The translations under genes were made by a program, and so were the position numbers. Source: Fidelibacterota bacterium (GTDB lineage Bacteria > Fidelibacterota > Marinisomatia > SCGC-AAA003-L08 > TS1B11). From it: a stretch of DNA of 64,000 bases. The stretch lies in NCBI GenBank assembly GCA_004124295.1, contig SCKI01000013.1, positions 29,491-93,490 on the forward strand, read 5' to 3'. Under the pieces are notes generated by a model. The model was not told where the DNA came from. It made no database searches and saw only the letters and a program-made list of their open reading frames with translations. This document shows positions 33,514 to 42,913 of this stretch, one piece after another (position 1 is the first letter of the stretch; each line of letters begins with the position of its first letter).

Positions 33514-33789
33514 TCAATTTACCTCACTCTTGGGCCTGGGTAGATTCCTTAAATGCTCAGGGACATCTGCCTCAACAATGTTTGTAGATTTTACGAGATA
33601 GACTGGATTACCGTCATCCCCAGATTTCGGCAGCCTCACTATATCAGATACAACTGTTTTCATCTTCAACTTTGTCCCGTCCTCCAGCTTGTACTTGTTC
33701 CAGCCCTCTCCTTCTCCTTGTGTATCGAAATCGACTCGCTCCCCGTCGTACTCTTTACCTTGAAACGTTACTCTGACTTTTGAACCCAT
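33514..33789 (-). CDS. Small hypothetical protein of the HEPN cassette
   Basis: 91 residues from the ATG at 33789 (GGAG 6 bases upstream). Beta-rich: MGSKVRVTFQGKEYDGERVD, then EGWNKYKLEDGTKLKMKTVV and SDIVRLPKSGDDGNPVYLVK, ending in a Pro/Arg-rich tail. No family recognised. It is the first gene of the three-gene, AT-rich set on the minus strand. Confidence 0.6.
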   Translation of the reverse strand: MGSKVRVTFQGKEYDGERVDFDTQGEGEGWNKYKLEDGTKLKMKTVVSDIVRLPKSGDDGNPVYLVKSTNIVEADVPEHLRNLPRPKSEVN

Positions 33790-34164
33790 TAGTAGCTCCA
33801 ATAGGATTTTATTTTTGTTTTATTATTCGCACCGAGAGGCTGGCACGGTGCAATTCGCCGCAGTTGGGAGTACTTTACATAGATTCATAGAATCCCTCCC
33901 TATAAGCAAGCTGAAGATATTGTCAATCTTATGAGTAGAAGGGAGGAAGGTCAAGGTAATATCCACATTTCTACGAATTCATATTGCAATATCCATGCCG
34001 ATTTCTATCGGGGCTGCCCAATTTTTGGTTTATGATAGCACGATTATTATGTTCTGCTGAATCCCTGTCATCACAGCGTTTTTGTTGCTCCCATGTCACT
34101 CTAAACTACTTCGATCTCATGTCGGGGCCATTTCGCCTAGGTTTCTGATCTGGGCACTTCCCCC
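33790..34164. other. 375-base AT-rich gap between HEPN cassette and phage cluster
   Basis: No gene seen. A stem GCACCG-N11-CGGTGC lies at 33829-33851. No T-run follows it, so it is not a convincing terminator. The promoter of the cassette should be here; I cannot pick hexamers with confidence. Confidence 0.45.
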
Positions 34165-36498
34165 CTACACCTCGTCCTCCAGGGTCAGACTCAGGCTCCA
34201 GGCCCCGTAGGCGGTCTCGGTGAAGGTTGGCCTGCCCATGACCCGGGCCGCCCGCAGGATCGGATCCGCCCCGCTGGCCTCCTCGGCATAGTAGAGAGCG
34301 TACAGGCTCGGTCCCTCCTCCGCCACGCCGATGTCATCAAACAGGGCCTCGAATTCGGCCCGGTCCGCTGCGGAGATGTACGACCAGGCCAGCTCCCGGC
34401 GGTAGCGGGGATCGAACCGCCGTTGCACATACTTCTGGCCGCCGTAACTGATCCGGCTGGTCGTGCCGGTCCCGCTGCCGAAAGTCCCTTCCAGGTCCGG
34501 AGACACTGACGGGGTGAAGGCCTTGCCGATGACCAACTGGCCGAACTTCGGATTGGCAGTGGCCGTCAGGTTGCCGCCGTTGATCTCCACGAACCAGTAC
34601 CGGGCGTTGGTCTCGGCGAACTCATATAGCAGAAACCCCCGCTCGCTGCCGGCGGGCGTCTGGCGGTAGTCTGCCCCGGTGATGGCGCCATCGAGATCGT
34701 TATCACTGCTGTCGTGCCAGGTGGCGGCGGTTTTGCCGATGCCGTCCGGGGCGTACTCGGCCAAGCAGCCGACTTGAGATTGCCGGGCATAAGCCAGGTA
34801 AATAATGTCATCACCGCCCGTATCATCGAACGTTTCAGCGGAGCCGTCATGGGGATATATCCGCAGATCGTCGGCCGCCCCGCTATCGGGTGTGTAATCG
34901 AGCACCAGTGATGTCCAGGTTCCGATTGTGGCCGGGGTCGAACCTGTCGAGGTGGCATCATGGATGACAGCGGACGAATTGCTTTTGACCTTGAACCCAT
35001 CCACGTTGCTCTGGCCGGAGGGGATGTAGTAGAGGAGTTCAATGCGGGTCTTGTTGCCGGTATTCGCTACCTTGTCCAGTATGCGGAAGTGGTGGGCGCT
35101 CGATCCAGCATTTATCGTTGCCCGAAGGCAGTTATCATAAGGGGTGGCCCCGTCCGTAATGCCGTCAATGTCCCCCGCCAGTGTGATATTGCTGCTGCTC
35201 CAGCCGTCCACTCCGGCAGACCAGTCGCTGTCATAATAGACCTGCCCCCACTGATCCCCAGCGGGCACACCGCCACCGTTGAAATAGGCGGTCATTTCGG
35301 CATCGGTCAGCGCCTTGTTGTGCAGCCGCACCAGCAGCACATCGCCTTTGGCATAGGTGCTCGACCGCAGCATGAAATTCAGCGCCACGGCCAGACTCAT
35401 GTCCCCGCCCGCGACAGTATTGGCCTGATCAAGAGTGACGGCGGTATCGTTGATCTTTATGGTGTTCGTCGAGCCGTTCTCCACCTTCCAGAAGATGTGG
35501 TACCGGGTATCGACAGACGGATTCCAGGTCCCTTTCGCCTCGTGGAGCACCGTTCCCCCAACCTGAAATCGGCAGTCAACGGCCCCGCTCGCCTGATTGT
35601 AGCGGAGGTAGAACCTGTTGTTGGCGTCGGTCTCACGCGACAGCCAGAACACGGTCTGGCTCAGGTCCTTCGGGCGCAGGATTATCTCAAAGGTAAAGTC
35701 CCCGTAGCCCGGATCGAGGGCGGCGGCATCGACCACCTGCACATAATCATCTACCCCGTCAAAGTCGAGGTAAGGCCGCCCCTTGCCCGGCAGTCCACCG
35801 TACACTTTGGTGGGTGTCAGGCGGGTGGCCGAACCGAAGTCATCGCTGGTATGGTGATAAAGGTCAACCACCGACCGGGCTGCCGCCGGGAAGGCGTCCA
35901 ACAAATCGGTATTGTCAATAATCAGGCACCCGGCATCTATGCGCAAATCGGCAGCCAGCTCAAAGCGCAAATCCAGCGCCTTGATGGTGACGTCGTCTAT
36001 TTTCAGGTCGCTCACGTTGGCGGCAGTGAAGGTGAGGGTTGTGTTGCCGGCGGCAGTGATGTCCTCCGTAAAGGTGCCGTTTGCCGCCCGGGCCGACCCT
36101 GCCGATGTACCCAACTTGACCGTCACGCTGCCGGAACTGTATTCGGATACTGTGAAGGTTACCCGGTAAAGTGAGCCCAGAACCACAACACTGCCCTGGG
36201 TCATGTCGGCGCCGCCGCCGCCACCGGACGTGTCCCCCTGGGCCTTGCCCCCGGAGATGCTCCACTCGGCCGGGGTGGTCCAGTTTGAGGTGTCATCGAA
36301 GCCGCCGTTGGCGACCAGCTCGGTGAATGGCGATGCGCTGAGCAGCGTGTGGCGGTTGCCATCCATCAAGTCGGCAGCCTGGCCTCCGGCGCTGATGGCC
36401 CGGCTGAGAGAGTCTGTGCCGGCCTGGGCCTCAATGGTCGGCTCGGCAGTGGTATTCATAGCGGCCCGGTTAAGGTTGCGGTAGAAGGTTATGCTCAT
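34165..36498 (-). CDS. Phage tail protein with LamG-like domain
   Basis: 777 residues. The middle (about residues 235-410) is a Laminin G/concanavalin-like domain: YLDFDGVDDYVQVVDAAALD, DFTFEIILRPKDL, MSLAVALNFMLRSSTYAKGD and VLLVRLHNKALTDAEMTAYF. The N-terminal part has a carbohydrate-binding-like jelly-roll pattern (NGGFDDTSNWTTPAEWSISG). The position at the 3' end of the tail genes and the 4-base overlap with the preceding tail gene make this a likely fibre or tip protein that recognises surface glycans. Confidence 0.75.
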   Translation of the reverse strand: MSITFYRNLNRAAMNTTAEPTIEAQAGTDSLSRAISAGGQAADLMDGNRHTLLSASPFTELVANGGFDDTSNWTTPAEWSISGGKAQGDTSGGGGGADMTQGSVVVLGSLYRVTFTVSEYSSGSVTVKLGTSAGSARAANGTFTEDITAAGNTTLTFTAANVSDLKIDDVTIKALDLRFELAADLRIDAGCLIIDNTDLLDAFPAAARSVVDLYHHTSDDFGSATRLTPTKVYGGLPGKGRPYLDFDGVDDYVQVVDAAALDPGYGDFTFEIILRPKDLSQTVFWLSRETDANNRFYLRYNQASGAVDCRFQVGGTVLHEAKGTWNPSVDTRYHIFWKVENGSTNTIKINDTAVTLDQANTVAGGDMSLAVALNFMLRSSTYAKGDVLLVRLHNKALTDAEMTAYFNGGGVPAGDQWGQVYYDSDWSAGVDGWSSSNITLAGDIDGITDGATPYDNCLRATINAGSSAHHFRILDKVANTGNKTRIELLYYIPSGQSNVDGFKVKSNSSAVIHDATSTGSTPATIGTWTSLVLDYTPDSGAADDLRIYPHDGSAETFDDTGGDDIIYLAYARQSQVGCLAEYAPDGIGKTAATWHDSSDNDLDGAITGADYRQTPAGSERGFLLYEFAETNARYWFVEINGGNLTATANPKFGQLVIGKAFTPSVSPDLEGTFGSGTGTTSRISYGGQKYVQRRFDPRYRRELAWSYISAADRAEFEALFDDIGVAEEGPSLYALYYAEEASGADPILRAARVMGRPTFTETAYGAWSLSLTLEDEV

Positions 36499-38624
36499 GA
36501 TAAATCGTGGAGTTGGATGGCCTTAATCTGGATGTGGGTTCCGGTCCGGCGGACACGATATATCCACCAGTACTTGTAGATCGTCTGACCGTTGCGGGTC
36601 TGGTTCTGGGTGATATCTTCGCCATGCACATTGTAGGGCACATTGTTGAATTCGATGACGTCACCGATGTCGAGATCAATATGATCAACGGGCAGGCTGC
36701 CCTCAAAAAGATTGTGGGGCTGCTTCCACTGGCGCAGCAGGTAGTCCCGCAGCTTGCCGGCGGTGGGGGTGTCACGAATGGCATCGGCTTCGAAAATGGC
36801 CGTGGACTGGGCCTCCGTCACATTGTAGCGGCTCTGCTGGGTGCTGTCGCTGCCGGACACCTGGTTCTCATAGGTGCCGGTGGCATAGTTCAGCCCATAC
36901 TTGACCACCACCTTGGTGATCAGATCGTCCAACCGGGTACGCCTGAAACGGGGTTCCCCGACAATGTCAAAATCGATGCTCCGGTTTGACGAACTGTACG
37001 TATCGGCGATGGTAGCGACCGTAAAGTTTCTGTCCGGCCCGAAATACGGGAACGACTTGGCCTGTCGTCCAAGGGTGGTGAAAAGTTCTTTCGAACTGCG
37101 CACATCGCTCCAGGCGAAAGCATGCTTCCAGCCGGACAGGACCGTCCGGCTTGCGCTGAAGGCGGCCGTATCAATGTCCGTAATGGCCACGTCACTGGCG
37201 GCGATCTGATGGATGATGTCGGTGGGCAGTTCGATGAGCGCGCCGGCGGTGCCCGTGTAGGTGCCCGAGCCATCGTCTTTGCGGCCGTCCACATTGGCGA
37301 ACCATTGCGGATTGGCGTGATCGCCCTCATTAATGATCAGCACAAGGCCCAGTTCATAGGGACTGAGGGAGACATTGTAAGCGCCGCTCCCTGACTTCAC
37401 GCCCCGCAGCTCATAATGGAACTCCGCATCGCCGGTAAGTCTGTAGGTACCCAGATTCCTGTCCGAGTAGCTATCCGGAGGCGGATCGGTCATGTTGTTG
37501 AAAGTGGACGTGGTCGCTGCCGGCAGGTTCAGCACCGTCACACTGTTGCCGCTGCTGTCGAACAGTTTTAAGGTGCCCGTGCTGTCGGCCTGGGTGGTTC
37601 CGTCAATGCGGCAGAAAGCATAGACCAGGGCATCCTTTGAGGCGATATAATTGCCCAGATCATCAATACGCAGATTAACGGTCCGGGTCCACGGCGCGTT
37701 GGCCGATTTGGTCGATAAAAGCGCACTGCTGCCATCGGTCACGCGGGCCGAATTGGCGCCGTCCCAGGTGGCAGATGCGGTGGATGGATAAACCTCCATC
37801 AGCAGATTGATGGCGGACTGGTCGAAATCCATGCGGCAGTCGGCCAGTTGGGTGGATCCGCTGGTATAGCGCCGGTCCGTATCGGTGCGCGCCGGCACAA
37901 ACCGCTGGCCGGACCAGGCAAACAGGGGTCCTTTGGCATAGGGCGAAGACGACACCGTATTGTACCCCTTGAGTCCGTTGGCGGCGTAAGTGGTGTCGTC
38001 AAACCGCACCAGCGGGTAACTGCTTGTCCACAGATCGACGGTGTTGTCGGTGATGATACCGGGCGCATAATCGATGCTGCCCATGCAGATGGGCAGGTAG
38101 CGGCCCAGAGCGGTTGTCGGCGCAGTGGGATAGGCTGCGAGGGTTACTTCAGTGCGCGGCAGATCGAGATGGGCCAGACGGTCCTGGCTCTCAACCTCAA
38201 CCACCAGATCACTGCCATCATGTTCAAAATGCCGCATGATCCCGGAATAGTAAAGCAGGCAGTTGTCCCAATTATTGATACCGGCGGTCCACAGGCGCAG
38301 TTCGCACTTGCGGTTTTCGAAGCCTGTATCGGAGCCGCTGCCCAACAGGGGATCGGCCAGCAGATCACTGACCCGCTGGTTAATCAGGCGCAGGCGCAGA
38401 TTGCCGATTTCAGCGGCGTGGGTGACCGGATCAACGCCATAATCCACGCTGGGAATGTTGGGCATCACGGGAATGTATTCGTCCCCGCCCAGGCTGATAC
38501 CAGCGCTGCCCACCGGCACGTAGTCAGTGCTCCCTTCGGGACCGTAGTAGAGCCGGGCCAGGGCGACGATGCGCCGGCTGACTGCTGCCGATTCGCGCCA
38601 ACCCGCCGGCATGCTAATGGGCAT
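36495..38624 (-). CDS. Large phage tail tip/baseplate protein
   Basis: 709 residues. No strong motif, but the size, long beta-rich sequence and place directly after the tape measure gene fit a baseplate or distal tail protein: GSTDYVPVGSAGISLGGDEY, then IPVMPNIPSVDYGVDPVTHA and a C-terminal part with NVPYNVHGEDITQNQTRNGQ. It overlaps the tape measure stop by 11 bases and the LamG gene by 4. Confidence 0.65.
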   Translation of the reverse strand: MPISMPAGWRESAAVSRRIVALARLYYGPEGSTDYVPVGSAGISLGGDEYIPVMPNIPSVDYGVDPVTHAAEIGNLRLRLINQRVSDLLADPLLGSGSDTGFENRKCELRLWTAGINNWDNCLLYYSGIMRHFEHDGSDLVVEVESQDRLAHLDLPRTEVTLAAYPTAPTTALGRYLPICMGSIDYAPGIITDNTVDLWTSSYPLVRFDDTTYAANGLKGYNTVSSSPYAKGPLFAWSGQRFVPARTDTDRRYTSGSTQLADCRMDFDQSAINLLMEVYPSTASATWDGANSARVTDGSSALLSTKSANAPWTRTVNLRIDDLGNYIASKDALVYAFCRIDGTTQADSTGTLKLFDSSGNSVTVLNLPAATTSTFNNMTDPPPDSYSDRNLGTYRLTGDAEFHYELRGVKSGSGAYNVSLSPYELGLVLIINEGDHANPQWFANVDGRKDDGSGTYTGTAGALIELPTDIIHQIAASDVAITDIDTAAFSASRTVLSGWKHAFAWSDVRSSKELFTTLGRQAKSFPYFGPDRNFTVATIADTYSSSNRSIDFDIVGEPRFRRTRLDDLITKVVVKYGLNYATGTYENQVSGSDSTQQSRYNVTEAQSTAIFEADAIRDTPTAGKLRDYLLRQWKQPHNLFEGSLPVDHIDLDIGDVIEFNNVPYNVHGEDITQNQTRNGQTIYKYWWIYRVRRTGTHIQIKAIQLHDLS

Positions 38625-39591
38625 CGACGCTGCTCACAAGTATGCCGACTTTGCCCAATTCACGGGCCCTCACGATGGCCGGACCGATGATGTCGATGAC
38701 GGCCTCGTCCACCAGGGGGGCCTGAATGTTCACCGTGATGTTCTGCTGCGAATTAAAGGCCTGCTGGTTGACCGGGGTCACCTGGACACGCTCCCGCCCC
38801 GATGGATTGTCTCCCACCAGAATCAGCTGCGGCCCGGAGGTGACGAACTCTCCGCCCTGGGCAAAACTGGGCAGCCGCATCCGGGAAACCCCCGCCAGGG
38901 CGGCATCGACTGCCTTACCCACCACGACCTCCGCACTGCCGGCCAGGGCCAGATTCAGCGGGAAGGGGACGCTGGCGAACACGGAGGCGATGTAACCGGC
39001 CATGGCTTCCATCAGTTTGGCCCGGACCACCGTCAGGGCAGCCGATTTGGCCGAACCCTGCTTGATGCCGGCAGCAATGACAGCGTTGGCCAGCTCCGTG
39101 GCTTGCAGATCGATGCCGGTATCCAGCGCCGCATTCAAGGCGGACTGGGCCTGTTCCGCGGAACCAATGGCCTGGGCGATGGCCTGGTAGCCCCCTTCAA
39201 TCCTGGGCAGTTGCCGGGGCAGATCGCCGGCCTGCTCCTCGAGGCGGTCCATTTCGGCGTCGGCCCGGGCCAGTTCATCTGCCCAGCGAGCGGCACTCTC
39301 CTGCGCCTCGCTGCCGGGGATGCCTTCAAGCGCCGCGATATTTTGATCAATCGATTCTGCCGAACTCTGCAGGGCCAAGGCCAGTTCGACTGCCGCCTGG
39401 GTTTGACCGGCAGCCTCCTCACCGGCGGCCCGGAAGCCGGCGATCAGACCTGCGGCGCCAAAGTAGATGTTTTGCAGCTCGACAGCCGCTGCAGCCAACG
39501 ACCGGGTGGCCCGGTCAAGTTGGGCCAGATCATCTGCGGCCATGGCGAAGTCCGCCGCGCCGGCGCCCGATAATCCCGCCCGGCTACCCAT
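38614..39591 (-). CDS. Tail tape measure protein (short)
   Basis: 325 residues from the ATG at 39591, which overlaps the end of the tail chaperone extension by 8 bases. A long Ala/Gln/Glu-rich helical N-terminal region (ELARADAEMDRLEEQAGDLP) leads to a hydrophobic stretch (AMAGYIASVFASVPFPLNLA) and a C-terminal domain with FAQGGEFVTSGPQLILVGDN, the usual layout of tape measure proteins. By the rule of about 0.15 nm per residue the tail would be near 50 nm. Confidence 0.75.
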   Translation of the reverse strand: MGSRAGLSGAGAADFAMAADDLAQLDRATRSLAAAAVELQNIYFGAAGLIAGFRAAGEEAAGQTQAAVELALALQSSAESIDQNIAALEGIPGSEAQESAARWADELARADAEMDRLEEQAGDLPRQLPRIEGGYQAIAQAIGSAEQAQSALNAALDTGIDLQATELANAVIAAGIKQGSAKSAALTVVRAKLMEAMAGYIASVFASVPFPLNLALAGSAEVVVGKAVDAALAGVSRMRLPSFAQGGEFVTSGPQLILVGDNPSGRERVQVTPVNQQAFNSQQNITVNIQAPLVDEAVIDIIGPAIVRARELGKVGILVSSVDAH

Positions 39592-39997
39592 TGCGCCCAC
39601 CTGTGCAGTAGGGGCAACGGCACCGGGCCACGGCCGCCAATTCGGTCTGGATAATGCCCACCGCGTCGAGCCACCAGGCCGGCAGGTCATCGAAGGCGCC
39701 CCCAAACGCAGGCGTGCCCATATCCCGGGAATGGACGAATCTCCTCAGCACGCGGTATGCCTGCGGATCATAAAGGCGGCCGATGCAGGCCAGTTGGGGA
39801 GCGAGAAAGTAGAGCTGCTGTCCAATGGTAAAACGTTCCGGGGCGGCAGAAATGATGGCACCAAGCTGCCGGTCCAGGTCATCATCGGAGGCAATGGTAA
39901 CTGTGGCGCCGCTGGAAGGAATGACCGCTGTATAGGGGTAGGCATCCCGGGTGCAGCCGGAACATGACGCATGGTGCCAGGAAAGCCAGACATACAG
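39584..39997 (-). CDS. Tail assembly chaperone extension, no standard start (-1 frame of upstream gene)
   Basis: An open frame of about 137 residues with good coding character and no ATG, GTG or TTG near its beginning. It reads LYVWLSWHHASCSGCTRDAY, then IPSSGATVTIASDDDLDRQL and ends CRCPYCTGGRNG. It lies in the -1 frame relative to the chaperone gene at 40000-40296 and overlaps its 3' end, the geometry of lambda-type gpG/gpGT. Either a -1 ribosomal frameshift makes a G-T fusion, or translation starts at CTG 39997, which has AGGA about 10 bases upstream. No clear slippery heptamer was found. Confidence 0.6.
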   Translation of the reverse strand: MYVWLSWHHASCSGCTRDAYPYTAVIPSSGATVTIASDDDLDRQLGAIISAAPERFTIGQQLYFLAPQLACIGRLYDPQAYRVLRRFVHSRDMGTPAFGGAFDDLPAWWLDAVGIIQTELAAVARCRCPYCTGGRNG

Positions 39998-39999
39998 CG

Positions 40000-40296
40000 C
40001 TAGCTTTCCTGCCCGGTAGGGTCCTGGAACTGCCCCGCCCTCCGGCGCACTTCAAGGGCCAGTTCGTTCAGTTCCGCGGAGGTGTACTCCAGCAGGGCCT
40101 CCAGGTCGCTGCCCAGTCCCTTGCGGCACCACAGGTTCCGGGCCCGGGAAAGACCTTCCAGAATCAGATTGCCCTCCCCGTCATAGCGGTGGCTGATAGC
40201 GTCGGCGCACTGTTCGCGGTCGGCCATCGTCAGATGCCGCAGCTGCACTTCCTTCCCGGTAGACAAGGTGAAGGATGGTGATGGTGACTGGCCCAT
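40000..40296 (-). CDS. Tail assembly chaperone (G-like)
   Basis: 98 residues: MGQSPSPSFTLSTGKEVQLR, then HLTMADREQCADAI and a helical C-terminus (EYTSAELNELALEVRRRAGQ). The position between the tail tube and tape measure genes is that of the lambda G/GT pair in siphoviruses. One base separates it from the tail tube gene. Confidence 0.65.
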   Translation of the reverse strand: MGQSPSPSFTLSTGKEVQLRHLTMADREQCADAISHRYDGEGNLILEGLSRARNLWCRKGLGSDLEALLEYTSAELNELALEVRRRAGQFQDPTGQES

Positions 40297-40297
40297 T

Positions 40298-41296
40298 TCA
40301 GGCGATTACCTGGAGCACGTCGCCGCTGGTTGAGGCCTTGAACACGACCGGGATATCAATGCCCATACCGGCCTCGGCGGCGGATAGGCTGGGCAGCTCC
40401 AGTTTCCCGAAATCTCCCTTGAAGCCGAAGGTACTGGCCGAGGACCAGGTGGCATGATTGCTGAACTCCACCGTGGTGGTGGTCCCGGCCTCATGGCTGC
40501 CGAACAGGCCCGCTGTGTTGCCGTCATAAACCACGTTCAGTTTGCCTGCGGCCCGGATCCCAGGAACGCCCCGGCTGATGATTTCCGGGTCGCCGTTGGA
40601 GCCCTGGGAGCCGCGATAAAATGACGGGTTTTCAATATCGAGATCAAACTCGTTAAGCACGATATCGCTGGCGGCAACCTTGCGGGTCGTGTTCATATCG
40701 TAGATGAAATAGTAGGTGGCCGGGTAGGCGGTCATACCGGAGGGGCTGGCCTGATCGTCGGATACCTTGTAGCCGGTGATGACCGTGGCATCGAAATGGA
40801 GCCGCCCGCCATCATCCTGGTGGCGTCCGTTGATGGTCAGCCGGGTAACCACGCACCCGGGATATATCTTGCTGCGGCCGGACTCGGGGCTGATCCAAGC
40901 GAAGGTGAGGGTACCGGTGGCATCGGAAAAGGTGGCCCCGTGGGTGAGGGCCGGCGGGGCATAGTTCCAGGGAATATCGTACGAGGCCGGCGACGCGCCC
41001 ACTGCCACCGACATGACATTGCCCAGCAAAATGGGCAGCACCGACTGGTCGGCGATACCGCTGAAGGAGAACTGTTTCCGGGCCCCCTTGGTGTTGATGT
41101 AATGGTCTGCGGCTTTCTCGGTCCGTCCGATGCCGGAGCGGACGGCATGTTCTTCCACACCCCCCACCACCGGGCTGTAGATGCCGTCGTGATTAAGCAG
41201 CTGCATGGAGGAGGTGTTGGCACTGCCCAGCGCCGTCTCCGCCTTGAGCGCCAGCCGGAACTCATGGGGACTGTAAAATGTGCCGTCAATTGCCAT
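40298..41296 (-). CDS. Major tail tube protein
   Basis: 332 residues, beta-rich: MAIDGTFYSPHEFRLALKAE, then NTSSMQLLNHDGIYSPVVGG and LNEFDLDIENPSFYRGSQGS with a C-terminal GTTTTVEFSNHATWSSASTF. This resembles TP901-type major tail proteins, and the gene sits just before the chaperones and tape measure. Structure-based comparison would be needed to be sure. Confidence 0.7.
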   Translation of the reverse strand: MAIDGTFYSPHEFRLALKAETALGSANTSSMQLLNHDGIYSPVVGGVEEHAVRSGIGRTEKAADHYINTKGARKQFSFSGIADQSVLPILLGNVMSVAVGASPASYDIPWNYAPPALTHGATFSDATGTLTFAWISPESGRSKIYPGCVVTRLTINGRHQDDGGRLHFDATVITGYKVSDDQASPSGMTAYPATYYFIYDMNTTRKVAASDIVLNEFDLDIENPSFYRGSQGSNGDPEIISRGVPGIRAAGKLNVVYDGNTAGLFGSHEAGTTTTVEFSNHATWSSASTFGFKGDFGKLELPSLSAAEAGMGIDIPVVFKASTSGDVLQVIA

Positions 41297-41365
41297 GGGT
41301 ATGAATCTCCTTTAGTGATGCCGTTTTGGGGCAGGTCAAGTTTTGGGCCGGGGAACAGGGCGGCA

Positions 41366-41791
41366 TCAGAGCACCTCGGTCACCGTGACGGTGTATATGA
41401 AGCGCTGGCCCTCTTCCGTCTCCTCCAGGCCATCGGTAAAGCCGCCGTGCCACTGGTAGGCGCCGCCGGAGGAATAGGCTGAATTATTATTGAGCACCCG
41501 CATGGTCCGGGAGACCAACTCCCGGCGCTGGTCCTCAAGCTTCCGCCGGCTCCGGCCACCCGGCTGCAGGGCGGTGATAACCTCTACCGGGTAGTTGTGG
41601 GTTATCGCCCCGGCGGGTCTGGCCACAAATTCGCTGGTCAGCGGCCAGATGCGGATGGAACGCCGGGAGCCGAATTGCCGGGGCAGCCGATCCAGGTAGA
41701 CAGCGGCGCTACTGCCGAATTCGGCCTCCAGCAGCGTTTCGATACCTGCCGCGACCCGGTCGTAGACCACATTTTCATACGTCGTGGCCAT
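41366..41791 (-). CDS. Tail terminator/head-tail joining protein
   Basis: 141 residues: MATTYENVVYDRVAAGIETL, SAAVYLDRLPRQFGSRRSIR and a C-terminal strand set with EEGQRFIYTVTVTEVL. Size and position (between adaptor and tail tube) suit a tail terminator. It shares one base with the stop of the upstream gene (TGATG). Confidence 0.6.
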   Translation of the reverse strand: MATTYENVVYDRVAAGIETLLEAEFGSSAAVYLDRLPRQFGSRRSIRIWPLTSEFVARPAGAITHNYPVEVITALQPGGRSRRKLEDQRRELVSRTMRVLNNNSAYSSGGAYQWHGGFTDGLEETEEGQRFIYTVTVTEVL

Positions 41792-42756
41792 CAGTAACGC
41801 TCCGCGGGGAGGGTGGCCAGGCCGCTGTTTTCAACCTGCTGATCGGCGCTGTAGACCTCCACCTCCCATTCGTCGTCCACGGTGGCGCTGTCGCCGTCAT
41901 CGCCCTCAAACAGCAGATAGAGACCGTTGCCGATAGCGCAGCGCTGGTAGAGTTTGAGGAGCTCTCCACCGCTGGCGGTCAGTTCCCTGGTCTTGGGTGT
42001 GTCGGTACCAGGGTCGTAGCCATAAACCTTGAACCTGGCGGTGCCGGCCCCGCCGCCGGTGGAGATGACCACCTTCAGCCGGTCATGGGCTGCGCCCGTC
42101 CAGGCGCCAAAGGTCCGCGTGAGATGTATGCCGCCGGCGATGGCTCCCATTTCGCGGATCTCCCCAGCCGCCGAGTCAGCGTCAATCTCGCCGGCCAGCT
42201 TGATCCAGCCCCCATTAATGCCGTCAATGATGCCGGTTTTGTCGGCGTTCATCAGCCGCTCCCTGAAGCGGTCGGCCAGCTGAGGATCCCGGCCCTGGGC
42301 AATGATGGCCCCGAGCTGATAAGCTGTGGCCTGCTTCACCACCTCATCGTAGTTGCCGCTGCGGTCACGGGGTATAGGCGTGGGATGGGAGGTGTCGATG
42401 AGGGCATCCAGCAACCGTGAGGCGGACTGAATAACCGCGCCCACATAGGTGCTGTGATCCTCCCCGGCATGCATGTCCAGGCTGTTGGGATCGTTGGTTG
42501 ACTGGAGATATAGGGTGTCGCTGGCGCTGTCATAGAACCACTCGCCGTCCGTATCCACGTCCACCAGGGCCGCTTGGGCGCTGCCGAGGTCCTCGCCGTC
42601 CCGGAAGAGCACGGCCAGCGACCCGGTCTGGTAGGCCTTGTAGACGCTCCCGGAGTGGACCGTCCAGCCGTAAAGGGGCCGCAGACTGCTGAGCAGCGGG
42701 GCCGCTTCCGGGGCATAGCGGTAGAACTCGGCTTCGGTAATGTAGCTATGCGCCAT
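41791..42756 (-). CDS. Head-tail connector (adaptor) protein
   Basis: 321 residues: MAHSYITEAEFYRYAPEAAP opens a small helical domain like the gp6/DUF1320-type adaptors, with NYDEVVKQATAYQLGAIIAQ in the middle. The C-terminal half is beta-rich (TASGGELLKLYQRCAIGNGL). It sits after the head genes and before the tail genes. It overlaps the small membrane protein gene by 11 bases. Confidence 0.6.
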   Translation of the reverse strand: MAHSYITEAEFYRYAPEAAPLLSSLRPLYGWTVHSGSVYKAYQTGSLAVLFRDGEDLGSAQAALVDVDTDGEWFYDSASDTLYLQSTNDPNSLDMHAGEDHSTYVGAVIQSASRLLDALIDTSHPTPIPRDRSGNYDEVVKQATAYQLGAIIAQGRDPQLADRFRERLMNADKTGIIDGINGGWIKLAGEIDADSAAGEIREMGAIAGGIHLTRTFGAWTGAAHDRLKVVISTGGGAGTARFKVYGYDPGTDTPKTRELTASGGELLKLYQRCAIGNGLYLLFEGDDGDSATVDDEWEVEVYSADQQVENSGLATLPAERY

Positions 42757-42913
42757 TTTTGTCCCGCCGCTCCCAGAGCCGTCTCAGGCCCCGGACCACC
42801 AGGTTATCGAAGGGATTGGGGGTCCCGGTGGCGATGGCGTCCAACAGATAGAGGGCCACCAGGACGATGGCGCCCTGCAGTTCGGCCGGCAAGCTAATCC
42901 AGAATTCAGGCAT
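42746..42913 (-). CDS. Small membrane protein in phage cluster
   Basis: 55 residues from the ATG at 42913: MPEFWISLPAELQGAIVLVA, then LYLLDAIATGTPNPFDNLVV and a basic end. One hydrophobic helix. The ATG overlaps the previous small gene by 8 bases. Two such proteins back to back resemble holin pairs, but no endolysin is nearby and the position among head genes is unusual for holins. Confidence 0.5.
   Translation of the reverse strand: MPEFWISLPAELQGAIVLVALYLLDAIATGTPNPFDNLVVRGLRRLWERRDKNGA

Noticed and set aside
33829..33851. Terminator between phage cluster and HEPN cassette
   Set aside because: The 6-bp stem is followed by A-rich, not T-rich, sequence on the transcribed strand.
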